From positions 1,238,501-1,302,500 of the forward strand of contig JACVVK020000001.1 in assembly GCA_018292915.2 (NCBI GenBank): 64,000 bases of DNA. Direction: 5' to 3'. This DNA comes from Batillaria attramentaria (taxonomy: Eukaryota; Mollusca; Gastropoda; Batillariidae). Below the pieces are notes generated by a model. The model was given only the letters and a program-made list of their open reading frames with translations, was not told the origin of the DNA and ran no database searches. Positions within the stretch are counted from its first letter, which is position 1. Each line of letters begins with the position of its first letter. This document shows positions 34,304-45,008 of this stretch, piece after piece. A program made the position numbers and the translations under genes.

Positions 34304-34910
34304 AGTGAGAGAGTCAGAGACGGAGGGGGGGGGGAGGGAGGGGCGGTCTGCTGGCCACATCGAAGAAACCTTCAAAGACGTCAGCACTGGAGGGACATTT
34401 TCACCCCGTAGTAATTCGAACTCGCGACTGTCGCTGAGAGAGAGAGAGAGAAAGAAAGAAAAAAGAAAGAATGGAAGAAAGAGAGAGATGCACGTTCACT
34501 ACCTTTCAACCCCTCAACGTGCACGATAGGCAGATTTCGCTCGCGCAGAAAAACTACGCTATCGGGTGGCAAGCGCAAACCCGAGGCACGCTCATATCTC
34601 ACACTGCGATCTTTTGCCGGGAGTCAAAGTTTACACCCATACCCGTTTTCTTCCTATTTTGCTTCACGTCTTCCACCCGACTGGTTAGATTAAAGTTAGC
34701 CGGTGCAGCAGACGATGCGTGACAAAATGGTGTTAAACACGACAGAGTGCTTAGTTTACTCGGGGACAATTTCTTTCCATGACAATGGCAGTACTTGTGG
34801 GTTTAAACCTGGTTGTAATGGTCGTATCGGGTTCAGGTGCGCAACTGACGCTTTTGCCTCCGAGTTAGACGTTTTTGAACGCGGTAACAGTTGCCAATGG
34901 TGTGTCTGGG

Positions 34911-34984
<74 letters not shown>

Positions 34985-34986
<2 letters not shown>

Positions 34987-35099
34987 ACAAGGTCTTGTAA
35001 TTACTAGACACAAGTTAGTTCGTTAGTTCGTTCGTTAGTTAGTTAGTTAGGGCTTTACGCCGCGCAAATAAGGACAAGGTCTTGTAATTACTAGACACA

Positions 35100-35169
<70 letters not shown>

Positions 35170-35218
35170 GGCTTTACGCCGCGCAAATAAGGACAAGGTC
35201 TTGTAATTACTAGACACA

Positions 35219-35272
<54 letters not shown>

Positions 35273-35326
35273 GGCTTTACGCCGCGCAAAGCAATAAAGA
35301 CTATGTCGCGGCTATACTAGACACAA
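34985..35326 (-). mobile_element. (TAAC)n-tailed retroposon amplified in tandem
   Basis: Three units begin GGACAAGGTCTTGTAATT plus ACTAGACACAA at 34985, 35072 and 35191. Each continues with (GTTA)n of different length and GGGCTTTACGCCGCGCAAA. The last unit reads on into GCAATAAAGACTATGTCGCG and then ACTAGACACAA again (35316-35326). The simplest history is insertion of a 5'-truncated retroposon, minus orientation with a (TAAC)n tail and an 11-bp target duplicate ACTAGACACAA, then local tandem duplication of tail plus flank. Unit lengths of 87 and 119 bp differ by the GTTA count. Confidence 0.8.
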
Positions 35327-35679
35327 ATGCCAAAGAGAACTCGTAGCCTGTGAAGAATAAATCTTACGTTTCCTGTGGACAAGTTCAAGACACTGACACC
35401 GTCGGCTGAAACATGTACACCCGGCTCTTCGGTTTCTCTGTGGGCAAGTTCTTGTTGTGACAGCATGTCAGCGGAAAAAGTGATACCATACTGAAAGCGA
35501 CTGAAGGCAGAAACTGGAGACTGAATGCCGCAGGGTTTAGTATGGACATGTAACAGCGCCAGGCTATTGTAGCTGGCTGTTACAAAATACCATGCCACCC
35601 GAATAGGGTCCGTGAAGGCTGATCCCGCTGAGGGGCGGGTGGATACCCGCAACAACAAGCTTCGTTCGCAATCTTGCCT

Positions 35680-36170
35680 CATGTTTAGTTTTGGATTTCA
35701 CCACCTCAGGTCCACACAGGTCAACAAATTCTGAAGTCTGGAGTTCTCCCCAGCCGTCGCGGAGTGGGGATTTACCGTCATCTGGTGAAAGGACATAAGC
35801 GCCGTGAAGTTGAGAAGCATTTAGGTCCTTTTATGGCCGGTAGGGATGGTCATAACCCTCTGGGTATCAAAGAACAAATGCAGCCCTAGATGGTCAAAGA
35901 ATTATCCGCGTGCGGAACGTTCCCAATGTTCCCCTATGTTTGATTTTGGATTCCAGCACCGGACGCTCTGGACAGGTCAACAAATTCTGAAGTCTCGCTG
36001 TAAGCAGTTACTCGACGTACTCCCCACTCTTAGAATGGAGATGGCCACAACACTGTTGAGTATCAAAGAACAACTGCACCCCTCCGTCCTAGCTGGTCAA
36101 AGAATTCTCCTTGTGTGGCACTTTCCCAGTGTTGCCCCCCATGTTTAGTTTCGGATTTCAGCACCCTAGT
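35680..36170. repeat. Diverged tandem repeat, about 200-255 bp units
   Basis: GTTTAGTTTTGGATTTCA-like blocks occur at 35683, 35938 and 36143. CAGGTCAACAAATTCTGAAG occurs in the first two units, and TATCAAAGAACAA occurs at 35865 and 36061. The first unit contains an extra reversed segment of the GGCGCTTAGGTCC family (35774-35803). Confidence 0.75.
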
Positions 36171-36518
36171 TCATACGAGCCCCCTAAACTCTCGACTCTC
36201 GAGAGCCGGGCCACCTTCTCTTTTCGTGCACTAATGGCAAATATTGATAAACCTTCTCGCACGAGGGCGATGAACTGTGCTAATAGCTCCCCACAATAAT
36301 CTTCCGCCCACCTTTGAGATCACAAGCCAAAGGTGCCACCGTGTATAATTGGATAGGCCGATCGCTTGGCCGACAAACCCTCCTCAAGCTCCTCATGGGG
36401 GACACTAATAGGAACGACCTGCGATTCGGGATGAATGGAGTGGTGGCAATCGCAACGAAACGATGAAATGGTCACTGTCGCACAACGGTGGGTAAAGTCA
36501 CTCACGCCACATTTTCTG

Positions 36519-36676
36519 CGGGTGGGTGGGTGTTTTGGGGGTTTAACGTCCTTTTCCACAACGTACGGGTGATATCAAAGACGGGGAAACGATCAAAAAA
36601 GCCATCACAAATATCTGGCCCCAGCCGGGATACGAACTCACGACCCGAGCATTAGAAGTCCAACGCTCTACCATTC
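36519..36676 (-). mobile_element. tRNA-derived SINE, 5'-truncated, minus orientation
   Basis: Runs from the GGTGGGTGGGTGTTTTGGGG tail through GATATCAAAGACGGGGAAAC to CCAACGCTCTACCATTC. The last about 20 bases of the head are missing. Confidence 0.85.
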
Positions 36677-36679
36677 TTG

Positions 36680-39230
36680 AACGACTAAAGGACACGAGAC
36701 GCCGGTAATCCGTCGGTGCTTTTGTTATGCCGTCCGCTGTGGCTGTCAACAAAAGCCACACAAGATCTGCTACAAGATCTTCACAAGGTTTATTCATGCG
36801 TGGTGCAGTCAAAGCTCAACAACATGCAGAGCTGACCGTTAACACAACAACTCCACTACACAATACATACGGAGCTACTCCTAGATATAGTTTCACACTT
36901 GTGTCTCATTGCCGTTACCAGACGGAGTGTACACTTTAAAACCTATCAACAGTGGCCGAAAACCTTGCGACAGTGACCGTAACAGCCTTAGTAACCGGAG
37001 TGAGAGGCTTGGTAAAACGCAATACCAACACGCTGATCGTGATAGCGCAATCTCCCCGTATCACGTCGATCAAGTCGAGTCGAACGGAACCAGATGTTTT
37101 TCTACGGCTTTTGCACGTTCACCGCACCGAGAAATTGATACCCCAAATAAACAGGCCCTTAGTTATCCAACCCCTCATGTCGACGTCTTTGGAAGCGAAC
37201 ATAGGTAGGGAGGGGTTGGTGAAGGTGGTTTGAAAATGGAACTGGCGACTCAATCGTTTCAATAGCTGTGAACCTTTCTAAATTTCTGTGAACCTTTCTA
37301 AATTGTGAAAGACCTGCATTGCTAGAAAGTCTTGACAGACAAGCCTGGGTACTATAAGCAGACTATGTAGGTGACGAGTACTGCCGGGGTGCTTTCAAAG
37401 ATGGGGGGACTGAAAGTAAGGCGGGGAGGGGAGGGGGAAGATCTGCACATATACCGGTTTTCACTCTGACAGGATTTCCACCTTAAAGCCTTCACAAATC
37501 AAATCACAAACCCAGAAATCTAATTAACACTGAACCAAGGTACCCAGCCGGCCACACTTGACCTGAAACACAACCAACGATAGCCCAATACTGCCGCACT
37601 GGAATTATCTACACCAGGCTGCATGAAAAGGGCGCCTGGAGACTGGCTGCTTGGCATTTTTTCTGCGACCTAGAGATGCACTTGTCAGCACCCATTACGC
37701 ATGGTCAAAATTCATGTCTCCAAGAGGAGTTTGACACCTGCACCACGTGAAACATTTACTACACATAAGGAAGTCGGCGGCACTTCCTTTCTCTCACTCT
37801 CTGGTCCAGCCAGCGAGGAGAACTTTAGAGGAAGGAGAGAGACGCATGCCTGGGTGACATTTTTGGCGGAAAAACGATGAACTTCGCACGTCGCTGTCCC
37901 TTAAATTAACGAGGACTACCATAAACGCTGCGCACCTCTAACCTAAACTGGCTACAAAGGGGGCACCGGGGCACACACCAGCATGTTCCTTAAACTGCTT
38001 CCGGTCGGGATGTTGCACACATGCACGAACAGCATACTCGGCTTCCGTCCGTCTGATGTGCTTGTGGGTTTTATCATAAAGATGTTGAATCTGTGCGTCT
38101 CACTTCTGACCAGGAAACTGAATCGACTCGCCCTCTTCTGACCTAGGAGTTTCACAAAGACTGTTCTCGTCAGATCATTGAATCCCATGGTTCAAGAGCA
38201 ACAAAGCTGCGGCTGCTAACACAATCTAGGTCAAACAAATCGTCCACGACAGTGATTCTGGGGCGTCAAGGCAGGAAGTGCCGCATACCAGCACGTAAAA
38301 CCTGTGAGATTCACTCAGTGAAAAAGGACAACACACGGTGTCCAGCCCGGAAACGTCATCTTTACGTAGAAAAATCATCTTCCAGGTGTAGTTCACACTG
38401 CAAATACCCCCCCCCCCCCCCCCCCCCCAAACAAAAAAAGAAGTTTTCTTTGTCAATATCCTAAGGCTGCCCTCCTGTAGAAGTTTACAGGTGAATCCAG
38501 ACACTCCAAACTCACCTGGGCCACACGTGAGGCGGGTATGATTTGAAGGTAATCAGGTGACAGGGAAAACACGAGCCACAGCACGCCAAGTGGGCACCCA
38601 ATCCTTGCGTCAGTTGGGCCCCTTACGCCAGACATAATTGAGTGTTAGTCCTGTGCATGCGGCCAAGCGAGCGGTGAGTGGAATGCATTACCGTTTGGAC
38701 AACAGACACTGTTTTCTCAGTATCAAACAGAGGACACTGTCACATGGCTTGCTCTTGTAAAGACCTGAGCTCGGCGTTTGACAGCGGGCCGTACCTGCTG
38801 ACCTCGCCTCCCTCGATTCGCACAAACCACCGTTCGTGAGCAGAGGCACATATTGCCGAAACAGCGACATTTACAAAAGAATTCGTTTGCAAATCTGACG
38901 CAGACTACAAGGAACATAAAAGACTGACAACCAAGACTCGTCCATCGCAGAAAATTGCACCTGTGCAGTTGTTTTCCTTCGTTTCCTAACTGGGTGGAAG
39001 TGTTCTTTGAAATGGTCCCATCGAGTGTGGACTGGAGGCAGCCGAACCAAATCCCAGTGATGTACTGCCGAGAACTTCTGGACAGAATGGACGATGTGGG
39101 GATTAGACGATTTGAGCGGAAGGTGACGTTGTCATCTCGTAGTGGTTGGCTTTGTTAAATTACTGCATGCCCGTTCCACCTTCCATTCCCTAACCTTACC
39201 TTACCTTTCCCTTCATTTCTTTTGCTGTCC
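36680..39230. other. Intronic, no gene recognised
   Basis: Holds a 20-bp direct repeat CTGTGAACCTTTCTAAATT at about 37267-37305 and a poly-C run at 38408-38428. One minus-strand segment with a strong donor (38516-38635) is discussed in the findings. Confidence 0.4.
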
Positions 39231-39245
39231 TTTCCTTTTCATTCC

Positions 39246-39258
39246 TCGGCGTTAAGCC

Positions 39259-39306
<48 letters not shown>
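39246..39306 (+). mobile_element. Minimal (TAAC)n retroposon insertion with target-site duplication
   Basis: Only TCGGCGTTAAGCCC plus about 12 CTAA units, flanked by perfect CCTTTTCATTCC at 39234-39245 and 39307-39318. This extremely 5'-truncated insertion shows that TTAAGCCC(TAAC)n is the 3' end of the family also seen at 75-140 and 34985-35326. Confidence 0.82.
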
Positions 39307-39307
<1 letters not shown>

Positions 39308-39343
39308 CTTTTCATTCCTTATCTTTCTCTTCCCTTTCTGTCG

Positions 39344-39462
39344 CTCGGCTGGGGCCAAATATTTGTGCTGGCCTTTTTCTCGTTGCCCCGTCTTTGACAT
39401 CACCCTTATGTGGCGGAAAAAGGACGTTAAACGCCCAAACACCCACCCACCCACCCACCCTC
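39344..39462 (+). mobile_element. 5'-truncated SINE with 12-bp target-site duplication
   Basis: Starts inside the head at CTCGGCTGGGGCC and keeps the whole body and tail. It is flanked by CCCTTTCTGTCG at 39332-39343 and 39463-39474. It lies 26 bp from the previous insertion. Confidence 0.88.
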
Positions 39463-40429
39463 CCCTTTCTGTCGTTTTCTTCCTTTTTTTACGCAATATG
39501 ATTACTACCAGACCTCAGGGGCCCGTTATTTGACCCTTTCTCTAGTGACTGTAAAGTCGGCACGTTTGAGTACGACCCGGCTAGGGTAATCTTTCTACGC
39601 ATCATATTATGCACGTCCATAAAAGGTAGAAGGCGTCTTCCCCTTCTGTGCAGCGTGCATGTTGGGTGTAAAGAGACCGTAAAGCCCGAAACTCGCAATA
39701 AATACACACCGAGCTGGCGTTCAAACGGTAATCCAGTGATCAGGCCAAAGCAAACATGCCGGGGACAGACGAAACACGGAACTGTATGTAGAATGCGTGC
39801 GCATGACACAACACAAACACGGCCCAGTTGAGGACGTGAGGCCAACAAACATGGCGAGCTTGCAGCCCCTGTCAGACAGTCAGACAAGCCCTGTGGGGTT
39901 TTGCACTAGATCTGTCTCAGGGCTAGTTTTTCAACGGTGTGGTAGGTAATGATGAACCTACAGGCTGACAGACGTTGTTGTGAGACTGTGATTTTGCGGC
40001 AATGCAAGACCGGCCGTACTAAGTCTTGAGCTGGAACAGGGAGTCTCCAAGTCTGTTCAGACGGACCGAGATGGATCTTGTAGGTCCTCAAAAGTACTTT
40101 AAATACTTATGGCAATCCAAGCAAAAAGGCCAGCAGAGTTTATGTTCAGGTCTGGAAATGGACAATGGCTGGAAAATCGTGATTATCAAAGAGGCCGTGG
40201 GTTCAATACTCTGATGACATGGACAAGGCATTCAACGCGTTGGTCAGAACGTGACCACTGGGTTCAAGTTCTGGTTAAGGAATGCTTTGTAAAATGCTTT
40301 GCCCAGTGAGGGGCACAGGATGCGATGCTTAGGTCCGCAGATCAGACACAGGATACAACTGAATGCCTTGATCTGACTTGGGAATGAAGGCCTAATGCTA
40401 AAATCAGGAGGTCCACCGCCGCCTTCCTG

Positions 40430-40600
40430 TATTTCAGTTTTAATGTCTATAATGTATATAATCCTTAGCTTGCTTTTACTCTCGTACTGTAGTCTAGCAA
40501 CGGCAAGGTTGCAAAGTGGCCTTCTGGCCAAAATCTTCTACCGTTGGAAAATAAAGGATTGTCATTGTCATTGTTATTGTCATTGGGAGGGGGCAGGATG
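40430..40600 (+). mobile_element. Retroposon 3' end with (TGTCAT)n tail
   Basis: AT-rich sequence ending GGAAAATAAAGGATTGTCAT followed by TTGTCATTG repeats. The same AATAAAG...(TGTCAT)n end occurs at 51810-51836. This is typical of a LINE or SINE 3' end; the clade is not assigned. Confidence 0.5.
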
Positions 40601-41466
40601 CAATGCGTAGGTCAGCAGTTAAGACACAGGATACATCAGCATACTTTGATCAGACTTGGGGACAGCGAATGAAGGCCTACTGCTAAAATTAGGAGAACTC
40701 CACCGCCTATAGAGCACCACAAACTAAATAACAATACACAATTCGTTCACTGGATTCAAAGCGTTAGCCCAAGAATGGATGGCTGACGGACAAGAACAGC
40801 TGTGCCAGGAACTCCAACGACAACGTTCAGTAAGATACGGGCCTGCATAACTCTACACGGGGGGAAAATGTCAGTAATCTCATTCAAAAAAAAAATTATT
40901 TAAAAAACGCACGGAGAACAAGGAACAATGCAAGAAATTCCATGTGCATGTAAAAATAGGCGGAAGTTGCTTAAACGAATGTTCTTGTAGGAAAGACCGG
41001 TTAAAACCGTGTTAGATAAATCTTTCCACAAAATCATGCCTTCTGTTGCAGGCAAGGGGGGGGGGGGGTCTGGTGGAAGGAAAAAAATGAATAAACAGAG
41101 GTTTCTGGGCTGCTTCAAACCACTCTGGCGTCAAAGATGACAGAGAGGGGGCTAATTTGCCATAAAATGTTTACAGATTACACTGTTGCCCCATTCTTGT
41201 CTGCTCCTGGCAGGCCTGAACATTGTGTAGACTCACGAGTGGCACGTGTTGGGACACCATAGCCACGGGATGAAAAGCAGGAGGATAAATACCGCGTGGA
41301 CGTGATGGTATCAAGAAGAGAAAAGATGTTAGAGGGTGGAGCGACAGGGAGGGAAGGTGGAGACAGAGGGAGAGGGAGGTAGGACAGGAGAACTGGAAGA
41401 GACAGAGGAGAGAGGGGGGTGGGGGTGTTAAGGTTAAGAAAGAAAAAAGGAAGAAAAACAACTTAC

Positions 41467-41518
41467 CGTGTGAGCGCCCAGGTACCCCAGCAGTAAAATA
41501 AGCAGCAGCGTCAACAAC
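41467..41518 (-). CDS. FGF8/17/18-like exon 2 (signal-peptide core)
   Basis: A 52-nt exon with a strong acceptor (pyrimidine-rich run ending TGTTTGCAG) and a consensus donor (CACACG|GTAAGT). In the frame set by exon 1 it encodes LLTLLLILLLGYLGAHT, a hydrophobic core followed by small and polar residues, as expected near a signal-peptidase site. It starts one base into a codon and ends in phase 0, matching the phase-0 start of exon 3. Vertebrate Fgf8 also encodes its signal-peptide core in a separate mini-exon before the exon that opens the mature protein. A second frame (VVDAAAYFTAG...) is open but does not join to exons 1 and 3. Exon 1 lies 18.6 kb upstream and exon 3 lies 18 kb downstream. 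Confidence 0.72.
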
Positions 41519-41753
41519 CTGCAAACAGAGGAGAGAGAACAACAGGTTAGAGCCCCGCATTTTGTGGACAAACACAGGCTAAAATTCTCTTTGTTCGGGA
41601 GTCAATGAGCCTCTCGAACAGTACTCCCTCGGTACATACACGCCAAGTGAGGTACGCTATCGACGCGAGCGGATGGCCGTTCAACGCTCAGTGTTTTCTG
41701 CTTGCGATGGCATTTGTACCTGCACGAGCAATGAGAAGTCTGCCGGAAAGGGG

Positions 41754-41925
41754 TAGGTGGGTGGATTGGTTGGTTGGGTGGGTTGGTTGGTTGGGTGGAA
41801 GTTGTAATTTTTTTTTTTCCAGTATGTGTGGGCGATATCAGCTTCGAGGCAACGAGGGAAAAGTCAGCACATATTTTTGAGGTTCTCGGCCGGGAATCGA
41901 ACTGGCAACCGGGCTCCTAGGAAGA
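41754..41925 (-). mobile_element. Diverged tRNA-SINE, minus orientation
   Basis: (GGTT)n tail, GTGTGGGCGATATCAGCTTC, AAAAGTCAGCACATATTTTT and GGGAATCGAACTGGCAACCG follow the order of the SINE in reverse. Strongly diverged; it ends about 170 bp from exon 2 on its upstream side. Confidence 0.6.
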
Positions 41926-42049
41926 AAGGGAATGTCAGTATGACTGGTTTTTTGTTGTTGTTGTTGTTTTTTCCCCCCTGGTGGAAAGAGGTTCTGTTGT
42001 TGGAAATGGGTAAGATAGAGAGAGTGAGAGAAAAGGGGATGGGAGAGAG

Positions 42050-42094
<45 letters not shown>
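42050..42094. repeat. (AC)n microsatellite
   Basis: About 22 units. Confidence 0.95.
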
Positions 42095-42097
<3 letters not shown>

Positions 42098-42499
42098 GGG
42101 GATACTTGGAAAACCTAACAAATCCCTATCACAGAGGGAAAAAATGTGTACGACATTTTTATACAATCGCCGCACTACTGTATTCCAACCACTGGCATTT
42201 GTTATTAATATCGCCCTACACTATCTGGTCAAGTTTCAGCGCCTCGACATTACTCAACCCCGCAAGACGTATCCCGCCAGCTTTATCCTCACCGCTTTTT
42301 TCTTCCCCTCCTTTCAGTGAGGCTTCGTCCTTATTTTGTTCACCTTCTGGCCCGTGTCAAGTAAAGCACGCGGGCCCGTCACAGCGCCTAGGTGCCTGTG
42401 AACTGGGGTCAGGCAAAGCATGCGACTTGGGGATATGAACGAGCTCCTGCAGACTGCTTTACTGCACAACGTGCCATCGGCAGCTCTTACTCTTCGTCC

Positions 42500-43110
42500 A
42501 AAGCGTCTTCTACGAGCAGCTGAACGACCTGACTTTACACCTTCACGTACGGCATGTCAGACGGGCGGGGCTGTACTTGTCAGCGAGTACAAAGAAGGCT
42601 TGGAACGCCATCGGTCGAGTCTTTCTACGAGATGCTGACTGTCTTGTCACATAGCCTCGGCTTCTACGAGCAGGAGAAGAGCCTGACTTTACACCTTCAC
42701 GTACGGCACGTTACACCGGCGGGGTTGTCCCTGTCAGCTGGTGTAAAGTCCATCGTTCGAACCTCTAGGAGATACTGGACGCGTTTTATACAGGGAAACT
42801 GTAAACACCGAGGTGCCACCAGCAACTTTTGGTCCTAAGCGTCTTCTACTAGCTACAGGACCACTTTACATTACACCTTCAAGGGTGGGGCTGTTGTTGT
42901 TACCTGGTTTAAAGAAAGTTTGGAACATAATCGACCGAGTCTATTAGATGTTGACCGCCTTGTAACGTAGCCGTGTCTTCTGCGAGCAACACAAGGACCT
43001 GACTTCATGTACAGAAGGGTAGATCATATAGACAGGCGGGCCTGCACGTGTCAGCCAGTGTCAAGATAGCTTGACCGTGCCGTTACAAGGTTCGTATAGT
43101 TTTGTAACGC
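42500..43110. repeat. Diverged tandem repeat, 134-182 bp units
   Basis: CTTCTACGAGCAG-like starts at 42507, 42661, 42843 and 42977. Shared blocks are CCTGACTTTACACCTTCACG, GGGCGGGGCTG, TTGTCAG..GTACAAAG and TTGGAAC..CATCGG.CGAGTC. Related scraps may continue to about 43480. Lies in FGF intron 1. Confidence 0.75.
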
Positions 43111-43519
43111 AGATGAGTCGCTTCAGACTGAAACGTAAACATACGTCTACTGGGGCATCCTGAGAACCTTCACTGGCATAAAGCGGATGAGCTAGACTTT
43201 GCCTGCCGACCTCTCGACCTATGATGCGTCTCTGGGTCTTCCCCGGGGTCTGACTTGCACACTGGACATCACGTTGTGTACAGGCGACTAGAAGAACATG
43301 ATTTTGTACCTTAACTAAACGTGGACGAGCTGAACTTGTCAGATCATAAGGAACGATTGCCCTGCGTCTGTGGGTCCTTCCGGCGTTTCGACGCAGCTTG
43401 GACTTGTGTTCACCAGCAGCAGCCTAACTGTACATCTTTACTTACAAGACATGATCCGGACCTCGTTTCACCCTGTGGCAACTTGACCAAAGACATGGAA
43501 ACAAAGAAGTCCTGAGAGA

Positions 43520-43610
43520 AAACAGGCCGGCACAAATGTCTGGCCCCAGTTGGGATTCGAACTCACGACCCGCGCATTGAAAGTTCAACGATCTACCATT
43601 TGGCTCCCAT
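43520..43610 (-). mobile_element. SINE head fragment with near-perfect target duplication
   Basis: Only the tRNA-related half is present (CTGGCCCCAGTTGGGATTCG to ACGATCTACCATTTGGC). It is bounded by GAAGTCCTGAGAGA (43506-43519) and GAAGTCCGGAGAGA (43611-43624). A SINE lacking its 3' body yet flanked by duplicates is unusual. Confidence 0.7.
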
Positions 43611-43957
43611 GAAGTCCGGAGAGAGGCTGTACTGTGTAGTACTCATGCGAACAGTTCTCACAAAAAGAAGAGAAATGCAAATGTGATAATACAAACAGGA
43701 AATCACACAACGGACACAAAGTCCCGGTAAATCGATTTCTGGAAAGAGAACTCAGTCAGTAACTGTAACTGAGACCGGATCTTCGTATTGCCAAAGCACA
43801 GGCGGGTTACGACTTCACCCTGGCGCGCTCTCTCGTTTGCCCATAACCACGCCTGACACGATTTGATAGCTGTTATGCCATAAATCTTATAAATGATGAT
43901 TTTATCCCCCTCGATTGCCCTCTTCAGGCGCAGAGACAAAGACAGTGACCCTCTTAC

Positions 43958-44027
43958 CTCTAGGCCGCAGTGATATCTTCTCCGTATCGCCCGAACCTCC
44001 AGAACACGACAAGAACTCGTTTTTATA
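43958..44027 (-). promoter_or_regulatory. Weak candidate promoter with TATA box and donor
   Basis: Minus strand: TTACGTCA (CRE-like), then TATAAAAAC at 44027-44019, then about 60 bases later CTAGAG|GTAAGAGG, a good splice donor at 43958. Spacing fits a short non-coding first exon. There is no ATG in the segment. It could be a cryptic or alternative promoter within FGF intron 1, or chance. Confidence 0.22.
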
Positions 44028-44250
44028 GTGTTGATGTGGGCGGATTTGACGTAAGCAGATACTAAAAAAGCCGGTCCATTGAGGAGCTCTGCTCAAAAGG
44101 AGAACAAAAAAATGGCCCGTCGAAAATGTTGGCGCCACAAGACATATGGTATCTAGGTTGTAAATGGGAAAGGGGTGTTTTTTCTAGGAGATTGTTTATT
44201 TGCAAAACTTCGCATCATGAAGTCTGTCATCTCACTTACGGTTATATATA

Positions 44251-44253
<3 letters not shown>

Positions 44254-44325
<72 letters not shown>

Positions 44326-44473
44326 GGAGCCGGGGTGGCCGAATGGTAGAGCGTTGGACTTCCAATACCCGGGTCGTGAGTTCGATTCCCGGCTGGGGCC
44401 AAACATTTCATCGTTGCCCCGTTTTTGATATCACCCGTATGTGGTGGAAAAGGACGTTAAATCCCCAAACACC

Positions 44474-44524
<51 letters not shown>
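44254..44524 (+). mobile_element. Full-length SINE embedded in a (CT)n tract
   Basis: The SINE occupies 44324-44476, with intact head GGGGAGCCGGGGTGGCCGAA and tail GGACGTTAAATCCCC. Pure CT repeats flank it at 44254-44323 and 44477-44524. The CT tract probably was the target. Confidence 0.9.
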
Positions 44525-44527
<3 letters not shown>

Positions 44528-45008
44528 CCGTAGCAATTCACGACGGACGGTTGCCATATGCACAAACCACAATCACGTTAACGATTGCGCACCAGGCCTG
44601 GTATCCATGAAGCGCAGTTAGCAAGGATAAACGCGTTTAGGTCTATACGGGCGTTTAACAATACTAATTTCACGTTCTTATAGGCTCGTTTTGATTTAAA
44701 CGCGTTCAGTTATCCAGCCTAAACGCGCTTCATGAATACTAGGCCAGGGCAACAGACAATTCGGGCAAGCTACAGTGATAACTGTTCGTGAATGACTTGT
44801 ACCCGAACTGTCTTCTCTAGCAGTCATGGTCGGACCGCAGTGTCTATCAAACCACGAGTGCCCAACCTGCCACCGCGGGACCGAAAACAGCTTGTGTCGG
44901 CAGAGTTCATACCGATAATCTCTAGTGCCGGAAGGCTGCAATGCCGGCTTTGTTTCAACTGTTGTGAAAACATTTGGCCAGGCTTGCCCGTCTCTGAACG
45001 GTGGCGGA

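Larger units (their letters stand above)
23431..41466 (-). other. Intron 2 of the FGF gene (about 18.0 kb)
   Basis: Lies between the exon 3 acceptor and the exon 2 donor. It holds a T/G-only tract (23690-24229), minisatellites at 27.2, 30.2, 31.8, 33.4, 35.0 and 35.7 kb, long GT tracts at 33.0, 34.2 and 34.9 kb, SINE fragments at 36.5 and 39.3 kb and a (TAAC)n retroposon at 39.2 kb. No other convincing exon was recognised. One open segment with a strong donor, 38516-38635, is discussed as a weak alternative first exon. Confidence 0.7.

Noticed and set aside
35014..35280. Telomere-like repeat
   Set aside because: The unit is GTTA, with TTAGGG arising only once per block where the retroposon body begins.
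41467..41518. Alternative reading of exon 2 as VVDAAAYFTAGVPGRSH
   Set aside because: That frame does not join in phase with exons 1 and 3, while the hydrophobic frame does and matches a signal peptide.
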